DNA of 39,742 nt from JAQVUB01 sp033809415 (GTDB taxonomy: Bacteria; Verrucomicrobiota; Lentisphaeria; Oligosphaerales; Oligosphaeraceae), in assembly GCA_033809415.1 (NCBI GenBank), contig JAPXLT010000006.1:1-39742 (forward strand), read 5' to 3'. A program made the translations under genes and the position numbers. Positions 24,678 to 31,928 of the stretch are shown piece after piece; the first letter of the stretch is position 1; every line of letters starts with the position of its first letter. A model generated the notes under the pieces. That model had not been told where the DNA came from. It saw only the letters and a list, made by a program, of their open reading frames with translations, and ran no database searches.

Positions 24678-25412
24678 TCACGGTGTCAGTTGCAGGACGG
24701 GCCTGCCGCCGTCCAGGCCGAACAGGCGGGTCAGCCTGCGGTGGCATTTGTCCACCCTTGCGGGGGCGTACTTGTGGGAGAGTTCGGTTATGGCGTTCAG
24801 CAGGCTCCAGCAGCTCGGGTCGCCGAACTCGCCGTGGCGGGGCGACTGGAATTCATTGAACGCCGGCAGGATGTCGCAGGACGGGATGGCGTCCGCCTCG
24901 GCGATCCGGACGATCAGCGAACGCGCATGGTCATGGTCCAGGCGGATGCCGCGCAGGCGCTCCAGCGCAAGCTCCAGGGTCAGGAAGCTGTCGGCCAGCG
25001 CCTGCACGCCGGACTCGACCATTTCGGCGATGTCGAGTCCGCTCGTGTGCCGCTTCTGCAGGACGGTGGTTCCGCCGAATGCGAGGTTCGAGCAGACCAG
25101 CACGTTGACGCCGGCGGTGATGCCGACGCAGAGCGACTTGTCGTGCGAGTTGCGGATTCCGATGGTGCGCGACCAGTCGGGGTTGTCGGAGTTCGCGATG
25201 GACATGACGCCGAAGAGCTTCTGGTTGTCACGCGCCAGGCCGTACTGCTCGGCGCCGATCCTCCACCCGCGTCTCCGGATGCTGCGTTCCAGCGACTCGA
25301 TGACCTGGATGTGCGGAACCGGGCGCCAGGTGTCCGTGCGATCCGGCGTCCGCACCATGGCGATCTCGTCGCGCCCGACGAATTTTTCCCTTGTGCCAAG
25401 TAGAAGTCCCAT
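24678..25412 (-). CDS. DUF932 phage/plasmid protein
   Basis: The 244-aa protein matches DUF932 by eye: a central GIRNSHDKSLCVGI...VCSNLAFGG block (about 100-130) and an upstream RDNQKLFGVMS segment. DUF932 proteins are widespread in plasmids, phages and ICEs beside recombination genes. Their activity is unknown, though a link to DNA recombination or RecT-like function has been suggested. AAGGAG precedes the ATG at 25412; the micro-ORF at 25427 ends within this leader. Confidence 0.82.
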   Translation of the reverse strand: MGLLLGTREKFVGRDEIAMVRTPDRTDTWRPVPHIQVIESLERSIRRRGWRIGAEQYGLARDNQKLFGVMSIANSDNPDWSRTIGIRNSHDKSLCVGITAGVNVLVCSNLAFGGTTVLQKRHTSGLDIAEMVESGVQALADSFLTLELALERLRGIRLDHDHARSLIVRIAEADAIPSCDILPAFNEFQSPRHGEFGDPSCWSLLNAITELSHKYAPARVDKCHRRLTRLFGLDGGRPVLQLTP

Positions 25413-25426
25413 GGTTCTTCTCCTTT

Positions 25427-25480
25427 CTATTCTCTGGTTTCGATCAGGATCTTGAGGATGTTTATCAGTATGTCGATCAT
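25427..25480 (-). CDS. 17-aa micro-ORF coupled to the nuclease gene
   Basis: MIDILINILKILIETRE is encoded between the nuclease and DUF932 genes. Its ATG overlaps the nuclease stop (ATGA), it is preceded by AAGGAGG, and its TAG lies just before the ribosome site of DUF932. The peptide is amphipathic. It may be a true micropeptide or simply a translational coupler that carries ribosomes to the next gene. Confidence 0.4.
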   Translation of the reverse strand: MIDILINILKILIETRE

Positions 25481-26343
25481 GCCGCCGCCTCCTTTCCGGC
25501 TGCTGCCGGTTTTGCGCCGCAGTGCCATTGCGAGCAGCTTCCCGCGTACGGGCAATCACCACAGGCAAACGAGGTTTCGTTGGGAAGAAACACGCCAGCT
25601 TGCATGGCGCTTTGCGCGCTCCTGGCCAGCTTCTCAAGCCGGCTGTAGTCGTCCTCTTGCCGCGCCGTGTAGAAGCGCTTGACGGCGGGCGCCTTGGCCT
25701 TGCTTACGACGTCGAAGCGGAACACCGGCCTTCTGCCATGCACTTTCTCGAACGCATAGCTGAAGACTGTTGCCTGGAGGTCCTTCGCGGCCTTGTCGTC
25801 CGGCCACATCCGCGCCGCAGTCTTGAAGTCCACGATGCAGGGGGTCTCCGGATCGTCGTCGAACGGGTTGCTTTCCGAGACGACCATGTCCATTTCGCCG
25901 ATCAGCGGGATGTCCAGCCCGGGCATCTCGACACGGAACGGGAGCGCGACGGCCTCGATGTTCCAGTAGTCGCGCCATTCGGAAAGCGCGGCGTCGAGCA
26001 TCCTGGCCGCCAGGGCGACCAGGCCGTCGCGGGTGTCCTCGCGCTTGAAGACCACATTTTCGGAGGCGTTGCAGGCGGCCGTGAAGTGCGTTTCAAATGC
26101 GTCGGCAAGCTGGACGGCGGACAGCTTTCCGCCCTGCCTTGCGGCCTGCGCCTGCTCCGAAAGCGCGGCGTGGAATGCGCTCCCGAACGGAAGCGCCGCG
26201 GGGGTACGCTCCGGCTCCAGCCTCTCGACGTACCGGAAGTAGTATTGCAGCTGGCAGATGTTCAGGTATGTGTTCAGGGCTGAGTACGAAATGTGCGGCT
26301 CCGCCCGGAGCTGCTCCAGTGTGAAGTCTGCTTTCATCATCAT
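25477..26343 (-). CDS. Cas4/RecB-like PD-(D/E)xK nuclease with Fe-S cysteines
   Basis: The 288-aa protein belongs to the PDDEXK_1 (RecB/AddB/Cas4-like) exonucleases. Motifs in order are: Cys30, His58 (GSAFHAA), GEMD (149-152), VDFK (171-174) and LQATVFSYA (189-197), then a C-terminal cysteine cluster (Cys261, 264, 270, 275). Cys30 with three C-terminal cysteines fits the [4Fe-4S] layout of this family. It should process DNA ends. There are no Cas1/Cas2 genes or CRISPR repeats nearby, so this is not a CRISPR locus. Start and stop both overlap the neighbouring genes by ATGA. Confidence 0.88.
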   Translation of the reverse strand: MMMKADFTLEQLRAEPHISYSALNTYLNICQLQYYFRYVERLEPERTPAALPFGSAFHAALSEQAQAARQGGKLSAVQLADAFETHFTAACNASENVVFKREDTRDGLVALAARMLDAALSEWRDYWNIEAVALPFRVEMPGLDIPLIGEMDMVVSESNPFDDDPETPCIVDFKTAARMWPDDKAAKDLQATVFSYAFEKVHGRRPVFRFDVVSKAKAPAVKRFYTARQEDDYSRLEKLARSAQSAMQAGVFLPNETSFACGDCPYAGSCSQWHCGAKPAAAGKEAAA

Positions 26344-26837
26344 GCCGCCCTCCCTGAGAAGTGCTCGATGAGCTGCGAGCAGGTGCGCTTGTCGATGTCC
26401 TCCAGTCGGCTGACCTGGCAGTGGCTGGCGATGTCCTGTGCGTTCCACCCGCTTCGCTTCGCCAGGTTCAGCAGGTAGTTGATCTGCCTGGAGGAGGCGG
26501 GGGCGTTCGGACGCCCGGCGGCCAGCCCCTGGCTTCGGGGCTGGGGCTGCCGGGGCGCGGCCTGGTTCATCGCCTGGGGCGGCGCGGCGGGGGATGCGAA
26601 TTGCTGAAACGGCGGCGTATGCGGTGGCGCCTGCGGGGGCGCCTGCGTCGCCTGCCCGTGCAGTTCGGCCTCGACAGCCTCGCGCACGGTCGCAAAGGTC
26701 GCATGGATGCGTTCCTGGAGCTGCTCGTGGCTCAGCCCGTCGGGCAGCTCGGCCTCGATGGAGCAGTGGTAGCTCTGGCTGCTGTATTCCGCTTCAGCCG
26801 GGACTTTCTTCGAGTAGGATGCGTTGATCTTCAACAT
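26340..26837 (-). CDS. Unknown two-domain protein (165 aa)
   Basis: The N-terminal domain (about 1-65, KINASYSKKVP...) is linked by a Pro/Gln/Ala-rich segment (about 72-115) to a C-terminal helical domain (about 118-162, SSRQINYLLNLAKRSG...TCSQLIEHF). The C-terminal part resembles short helical tails seen on phage recombination proteins. I do not recognise a family. AAAAGGAG precedes ATG 26837, and the stop overlaps the nuclease start (ATGA), so the two are coupled. A DNA-binding or adaptor function for the nuclease is inferred from context. Confidence 0.6.
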   Translation of the reverse strand: MLKINASYSKKVPAEAEYSSQSYHCSIEAELPDGLSHEQLQERIHATFATVREAVEAELHGQATQAPPQAPPHTPPFQQFASPAAPPQAMNQAAPRQPQPRSQGLAAGRPNAPASSRQINYLLNLAKRSGWNAQDIASHCQVSRLEDIDKRTCSQLIEHFSGRAA

Positions 26838-26871
26838 GGCGGTTTCTCCTTTTTCCTTTGGTGGATAACAA

Positions 26872-26905
26872 ACAGGCCGACGGGGTGGCTGCCCCATCGG
26901 CCTGT
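26872..26905. terminator. Hairpin between the clamp-like gene and the 165-aa gene
   Basis: A 14-bp stem (26872-26885 with 26892-26905, one non-Watson-Crick pair) and a 6-nt loop. On the minus strand it is followed by a short T-containing stretch (TTTGTTA), so it is a weak terminator or an RNA-processing site that lowers downstream expression. Confidence 0.55.
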
Positions 26906-26934
26906 GACTTGTTGCTTGAGTTGTGGTTTAAGGT

Positions 26935-28485
26935 TCAGAATCCTGACGCTTGGCGGATGCGCTCCAGCGTCTTCAACGCGGTGTTGTACTGGCGCTCCTG
27001 CCGCTTCTGTTCGAGCATGGCCTCCTTGAGCTTTCGCGCGGCCTGCTGGAAGCGCTCCGTGATGCCCTTGATGTCTTCGCGGATGCCGTCGAGGCACAGG
27101 CTGGCCTCCTCGATGGGCGTGGCCTCCGGATCGGCCTTTTCCTGGTTGGGCTGGGTGGCGGCGGATGCCGTTTCTCGGGTTGCTTTTTCCATGGTCTGGG
27201 TTCCTTTCATTTGTTGGCTGGTGATGGGTTTTTCCGGGGTCGTGGGGGGGTGTGCTTGTGGGGTGTTTTTCGGTGCTTCCGGCGATGGAAAACCCTTGCC
27301 ATGACGGGGTTTTTCCACTGCATTTCCGGCAGCGGCGGTTTGCGGGCGTTTTTCCGCTTCGATGGGTTTAGGCTCCGTGGCGGGGGCGGCCGCAGGATGC
27401 TGCGGGTTGTCCGGGACGCAGGGCATGAAGATGTAGATGCCTTTGCCGCCCGTCGCCTTCAGCGGCATCCGGCCGCCGGGGCTGAACCGGAGGCTGCCGT
27501 GCCCGAGCCTGAGCGCCTTCCAGAGGAATTCCGCCCGCATCGCGATCGAGCCGGGGTTCCGGACTCCGTCGGTTTCCGCAGGCAGGTTGATCCTCCTGCC
27601 TGCGGCGTCGGTCACCGTGGCCTGCTCCGGCCCGAAGGCCAGCTCGACGTGCTCGTCCGCCCGCTTGCCGACGCCCTGGAGGAACTTCATCAGCAGGAGC
27701 CGCTGCGGATCGGCGAACCGGATGGATGCGTCGAGGTCGCGGTCGTCGGGGACGACCTTCCGCCAGTTCGGGTACTGCCCGTCGGAGATTGCGGCGAAGT
27801 ACGTGAAGCCGTCGCCCCGGATGGCGGCAAGGCGCCGGTCTTTCCCACGCCAGGTGGAAATCGAGCGCCAGGGCCGCCTGATCGAGGCCAGCGCCGGGGT
27901 GTGGATCAGCGACAGTTCGGAACGCACCCCCTCCAGCGGCAGGGGCACGTGGTACAATTCCCGCCCGTCGGTGGCGGTGATCCCCTCCTTGCAGATGCAG
28001 ACGCCGTGAACCTGGACGCGGGTCGGGTCTTTGCCGGCGCACATCGCGGCGTCCGACACGAACGCGGAGAAGTTCGCCGGAAGCGCGACGGTCTCGGCGT
28101 CGCCGGGGACCTCGGGGCTGGGGAAGGCGTTCTCCCCGTCGGCGAGCGGAAGCTGCCCCAGGCTTCTTCCGTCCTCCAGCACCTCCAGGGTGCCGGAATC
28201 GGCCGAGAGCGTCAGCTCCCCGTCTTTGCGGCAGCCCTTGACGAGGCTTTGCAGCTGGGCGCAGGGTGCCGCGATGTCCAGGTCATCTTCAACCCGGGCG
28301 TCCGGCAGCTCAAACTGCAACTGCTGCTCCAGGTCGCGGGCGGCCATGTGCACGCACTGGCTGCCCGCGTCCGCCTGAATCCGGACATGCCTGAACTCAG
28401 GGAATGCGTTTTTGAGGTTCCTGCCGAGCTTGTCCAGCGAGGACAATGCTTCGATGAATGCGTTTTTGGGGACTGTGATCTTCAT
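26935..28485 (-). CDS. DNA polymerase III beta-clamp-like protein with extended tail
   Basis: The 516-aa protein resembles a diverged DnaN sliding clamp. It starts KITVPKNAFIEAL and shows clamp-type repeats, such as VHMAARDLEQQLQF (about 50-60), an ATDGRELY segment (about 170) typical of the clamp's ATDGHRL motif, and a C-terminal IYIFMP (about 350) like the clamp end. After about residue 355 comes a Pro/Ala-rich linker and a coiled-coil tail (about 430-516) absent from DnaN. Start ATG 28485 follows AGGAG. It heads the operon, after a hairpin leader. It probably tethers element-encoded or host DNA enzymes. Confidence 0.8.
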   Translation of the reverse strand: MKITVPKNAFIEALSSLDKLGRNLKNAFPEFRHVRIQADAGSQCVHMAARDLEQQLQFELPDARVEDDLDIAAPCAQLQSLVKGCRKDGELTLSADSGTLEVLEDGRSLGQLPLADGENAFPSPEVPGDAETVALPANFSAFVSDAAMCAGKDPTRVQVHGVCICKEGITATDGRELYHVPLPLEGVRSELSLIHTPALASIRRPWRSISTWRGKDRRLAAIRGDGFTYFAAISDGQYPNWRKVVPDDRDLDASIRFADPQRLLLMKFLQGVGKRADEHVELAFGPEQATVTDAAGRRINLPAETDGVRNPGSIAMRAEFLWKALRLGHGSLRFSPGGRMPLKATGGKGIYIFMPCVPDNPQHPAAAPATEPKPIEAEKRPQTAAAGNAVEKPRHGKGFPSPEAPKNTPQAHPPTTPEKPITSQQMKGTQTMEKATRETASAATQPNQEKADPEATPIEEASLCLDGIREDIKGITERFQQAARKLKEAMLEQKRQERQYNTALKTLERIRQASGF

Positions 28486-28518
28486 GGTCTTCTCTCCTGT
28501 GGTGGGGTGGTGAAACAG

Positions 28519-28555
28519 GAAAGCCCCCACCGCCCAAATGGCAGTGGAGGCTTTC
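28519..28555. terminator. Hairpin in the leader of the clamp-like gene
   Basis: GAAAGCC at the left (28519-28525) pairs with GGCTTTC (28549-28555), and most of the interior pairs around a CAAAT loop. It lies 34 bp upstream of the clamp-like gene start and resembles the hairpin at 26872. It may end transcripts arriving from 28776 or act as an attenuator. Confidence 0.5.
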
Positions 28556-28775
28556 ACAAGGTGAGCGAAATGCTCATTTCAATACAGGAATATATAGGGG
28601 AAAATCGACGGGATGCATCAGCCGGAGTTCGGTGTGATGCACAGCATTCCTATCATGCAAAAAAACTATGATGCAGGAAACGATTGAATCAACAGAATTC
28701 ACTTCCAGTCTGGGCAACGATTAGCTAAAATGATATCTACGGATTGCTCTCTGCACTGTCGATGTAAAAACTTGC

Positions 28776-30293
28776 TCAAAGCTTTAAAGTATTGCCTTGT
28801 TCAATATGTTTTTTGAAATCTTCATTTGTGGCGAAAGCTATTTTTTTCCCAAATGCATCACCTAACTGTGCAAGCCCGCTTTCAATGCTTGTTCCGTTTT
28901 CTATTGCCTGAGAAATTATTGCAAAACTATTACGGATCTGATCTTCCTTGTAGTCTAAAAAATATTCAAGACAATCATTAACCATGTCTCGGTATTGTTT
29001 TTCCTGGGCTTTTAGCTTGGCGCATACTTCGGATATGATTTTTCGCCGCTCGTTAGAAAGCTTGGTTTCCGCAATCGATAATTGCAGCTCCCTGAACATG
29101 GAGCCGCTAAGCATCGAGGCAATCATTCCGCCAATAACACCGCCTACGATAGAGCCAACTCCAGGCATAATGATTGTTCCAAGAGATGCGCCTAAATTTG
29201 CACCAGTCATGGATGCTGCAAGAGTAGTTCCTTCCTGTCCAATATTTGTTATAAACTCTTCGCCTGAAAGCTCGCCAGAGATTAAAGCTATTGTGTTTTT
29301 AGCAAGGATCCCCCCTGTATTGATGATTGCTGCCGGACCGCCTCCCTTTGATAAGTTTTTACATACCTGACTGCTTGCAGATTTTAATGCTCCGCCAACC
29401 ACCGAACTTCCAGCTCCTATGACGTATGCTTTAGCACCTGCTTTTCCTATATCCGCCGCTACGTCCAATAAGGCATCCTCTATTTCTTTGTCTTCATTGA
29501 CGATATCAACAATGTTTTGAGCCACACTAATAGTACCACTTATAGCGGCGCCAGCTTTCGCCGCTTGGATACCAGCCCTGTGGGAGACTCGCGAAATATC
29601 TTTAACAGTACTTCTCAAAGGACTTTTTCTAGCTTCCATGGCATCGTCAGTTGAAACTTTAGACTTGAAAGTGCGTGATTTTACATCCTGAATCTTTTCG
29701 ATTCTTTTGTCCAAAACTTCAGCCTGTTGTGTGTTGCCATTTGCCCGCAAATACTCGCTTTGTTTTTTATAGTTTTGAATAGTGCTATCCCAGTTTGCCA
29801 TAATCTCGTCGTATTGATCCGGCGGAACGGCAAATTTGGCATTCTTATAGTGTTCATAATCTCTGCCTATTAGCTTATTGTAGTTTTCGACTTTACTAAA
29901 ATTCTTTTGTTGAGTTCCTCCAACATATTGGCCATTGGCATCCAGAATCGGATTATTGTTCTTATCAACGGCAACGAGATCAAATTGAGGATGATTAACC
30001 GCTCCAACATTATCTGTACGTGCGATACGAGTGCCGTCATGATTGATTATGTTTTCGGCATTAGTTCTTGCAACCTGCTTTACCTCAGCAGAAAAACCTG
30101 CTTGCTGCTGGTAGTTGGTATCAGAAAAATCAGGATGTATTTTGGATTGCGAAATTTTTACCAATTCACTATGAGAGATAAAATGCTGGGCCGTGGCTTC
30201 CCCAAAATAACTTAATTCTTGCGCTATGGCAATATTGACTTCCTGATTAAAGTCACGTATCTTTTTCCTTCGTTTAATCCCTAACAAATCCAT
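28776..30293 (-). CDS. Glycine-zipper membrane protein with possible nuclease-like N-terminus (505 aa)
   Basis: No named family. Residues about 64-135 show GFSAE (Glu70), HPQFDL (Asp105) and GTQQKN (Gln128-x-Lys130). This E...D...QxK order would fit a PD-(D/E)xK-type fold, but that is inference. A charged helical region follows (about 140-235), then two Gly-rich hydrophobic stretches (about 240-300 and 355-400, GASLGTIIMPGVGSIVGGVIGG) typical of membrane-inserting glycine zippers, and a helical C-terminus. GGAGAGG precedes the ATG, and 2 bp separate it from the 347-aa gene. The pair could be an effector pair, for example in phage defence or competition. Confidence 0.6.
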   Translation of the reverse strand: MDLLGIKRRKKIRDFNQEVNIAIAQELSYFGEATAQHFISHSELVKISQSKIHPDFSDTNYQQQAGFSAEVKQVARTNAENIINHDGTRIARTDNVGAVNHPQFDLVAVDKNNNPILDANGQYVGGTQQKNFSKVENYNKLIGRDYEHYKNAKFAVPPDQYDEIMANWDSTIQNYKKQSEYLRANGNTQQAEVLDKRIEKIQDVKSRTFKSKVSTDDAMEARKSPLRSTVKDISRVSHRAGIQAAKAGAAISGTISVAQNIVDIVNEDKEIEDALLDVAADIGKAGAKAYVIGAGSSVVGGALKSASSQVCKNLSKGGGPAAIINTGGILAKNTIALISGELSGEEFITNIGQEGTTLAASMTGANLGASLGTIIMPGVGSIVGGVIGGMIASMLSGSMFRELQLSIAETKLSNERRKIISEVCAKLKAQEKQYRDMVNDCLEYFLDYKEDQIRNSFAIISQAIENGTSIESGLAQLGDAFGKKIAFATNEDFKKHIEQGNTLKL

Positions 30294-30295
30294 GT

Positions 30296-31339
30296 TTATA
30301 CCGCCTCTCCAAGTTGAGGCATGCCTGCCTGCAAAAGCAGCGTATTACAGCTGTCCTCTTTTTGCTGAAGAAAAGTTATAGCCTCTTCCATGAAAGCACC
30401 TTCACCATCCATTAAAGGGGTATCACAAATCTGCTTTAATAATAAAGCACAATTTGCTGTATCTCTAAAGACTGTCGCTTCCTCATCGGTTAAAACTTGT
30501 ATGCGGAATAATTTTTTGATTGGATCAATAAGGTATTTATTTAATACCCTTCTGTTGTTAAGGCGACAAACAATGGATTGCATCTTTTCATTTTGAAAGT
30601 TCATCAATCCTTCGAGAGATAAAACTGTTTCCGTGAAAAGTTTCGCTCCTTTTTCTATTTTTTCTAATTCCATAATCAAAGTATAAATTTTCTCAACAAG
30701 GACATCAATCTCATCACTATAATCTTTTGCTGCATTGAGTTTTTGTGTGCCTTTATTTGCTCCTAAAAACATCCCAAAAATAGCCAAAGGTGCAAGGGCT
30801 ATGCCTCCCAAAACAACCATCCCCCCTGCAACACCAGCACCTCCCGCAGAAACTGCGCCTCCACCTAACCATGCCAGGGTGGCATTTGTCGCGGCAACCC
30901 CGGATAGCGAACCAATAGCAGTCCCGGTTGAAGCTGTGCCGATTAACGCAGCCAAACCCATTGCCCCGCCCACGGCAGCTGCGCCAGCAACAGCACTGCC
31001 TCCCACAAGTACGGCCATTTCATTCAAAGATGTTGAAATCTTCTTCATTTCAGAGTATTCAAGTTTAAACTGACGGTAGTTGACGCCACCTTCCAGATTT
31101 TTGATCGGAGATACATCAACCTTTCCAACAACGCGGTAAAGAGTAACAAATTGACTTATAGCGTTGGTAAAAGCATCTTGCTTAGCAGTACCCAATATGC
31201 TCAAGCTTTCTTGAGTGTTTGATTTTTGGGTTTCAAGGGCGTTGCGTGCGTTTTCCTCCCTGCTTTTGGCATTCTTAATAATCTTGTTGGCTTTACATCT
31301 ATTTACTATTCCAAAAGTTATAGTATTCCAAAATCCCAT
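30296..31339 (-). CDS. Glycine-zipper membrane protein, partner of the 505-aa protein (347 aa)
   Basis: The 347-aa protein is unrecognised. A helical N-terminal region (about 15-105) is followed by about 85 residues of Gly/Ala-rich hydrophobic sequence (about 110-195, with many GxxxG and SxxxG spacings) that should insert in a membrane. A C-terminal helical region (about 200-347) with scattered cysteines ends it. Such proteins resemble pore-forming or membrane-perturbing effectors only in general form. It is the first gene of a two-gene minus-strand unit. The AT-rich composition differs from the GC-rich operon next to it, so the pair was acquired separately. Confidence 0.6.
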   Translation of the reverse strand: MGFWNTITFGIVNRCKANKIIKNAKSREENARNALETQKSNTQESLSILGTAKQDAFTNAISQFVTLYRVVGKVDVSPIKNLEGGVNYRQFKLEYSEMKKISTSLNEMAVLVGGSAVAGAAAVGGAMGLAALIGTASTGTAIGSLSGVAATNATLAWLGGGAVSAGGAGVAGGMVVLGGIALAPLAIFGMFLGANKGTQKLNAAKDYSDEIDVLVEKIYTLIMELEKIEKGAKLFTETVLSLEGLMNFQNEKMQSIVCRLNNRRVLNKYLIDPIKKLFRIQVLTDEEATVFRDTANCALLLKQICDTPLMDGEGAFMEEAITFLQQKEDSCNTLLLQAGMPQLGEAV

Positions 31340-31644
31340 AGGAGAACCCTTTCTGTTTATTGCGCGATGAACTTACAACAGTCGGCTTTAAAGTTTATCA
31401 ACAAAAGAAAGCATCCATTCATGGAGTTGTTTCCTTGTTTCCAGACAAGAGAAGAGGATGAACCAATATGTCCAACTAAGGTAATAAAACAGACTGGTTC
31501 ATGGTATTGGAGGATCAGCTATAAGGCATAGATTAGCCTGCCATTCATAAAAAGTCAAGTCAAAATTCTTAATATCGTTCACTGATACCCTGATATTACA
31601 CAGTCTTTCACTCTTCCTGAACTCCCCTTTACTCTTGTATGTTT

Positions 31645-31840
31645 TCATTTAGTGGTTCGCTTGGAGACGAACAGCTCCCTTATGCGCACCGGGGGTTTAG
31701 TGGCGACTTTGGCCAGGTACGACAGGCTGTAGAACACATCATCGTAGGTGCCGTGGTCATGGCGCTTGAGCATCACCGAGTAGGGTTTAGGGGAATCCGG
31801 CGTTTCACAGGAATGGATAAGCCCATGGTTTCTGTGAGCA
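31645..31840 (-). pseudogene. C-terminal remnant of a YagK/inovirus Gp2-like gene
   Basis: On the minus strand about 64 codons read HGLIHSCETPDSPKPYSVML, then HDHGTYDDVFYSLSYLAK and a basic end, closed by TGA at 31645. The VFYSLSYLAKV(x)TK block is the C-terminal signature of the YagK/YfjJ and inovirus Gp2 family, the same as in the intact protein at 5718. A stop codon precedes the stretch and no start is present. Confidence 0.6.
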
Positions 31841-31860
31841 GATTATCCAAAAGTGAAATT

Positions 31861-31899
31861 GTGATATACAGTATATTTATCGTAATACAAGATTATCAC
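31861..31899. promoter_or_regulatory. Possible promoter/operator of the phage-structural-like gene
   Basis: GTGATA (31861-31866) and TATCAC (31894-31899) form an inverted repeat around AT-rich sequence with -10-like hexamers (TAATAC near 31882). It ends 30 bp before ATG 31929. The ribosome site is probably AGAGAGG near 31912-31918. Confidence 0.35.
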
Positions 31900-31928
31900 G
31901 TTAGGCCAACTAGAGAGGTAACAAGAAG

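Larger units (their letters stand above)
31340..31928. other. Intergenic region with a YagK-like remnant
   Basis: The region between the divergent 347-aa gene and the phage-structural-like gene holds the remnant described at 31645-31840 and the putative promoter/operator at 31861-31899. The part 31340-31640 has no supported feature beyond the expected promoter of the minus-strand pair. Confidence 0.5.

Noticed and set aside
25477..26343. CRISPR-associated Cas4 and a CRISPR locus
   Set aside because: The nuclease has the Cas4/RecB layout, but no cas1, cas2 or repeat-spacer array is visible; it fits a phage/plasmid recombination nuclease.
26950..28671. 573-codon plus-strand frame over the clamp-like gene
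   Set aside because: Antisense to a protein with clear clamp-type features; its length reflects high GC with few stops.
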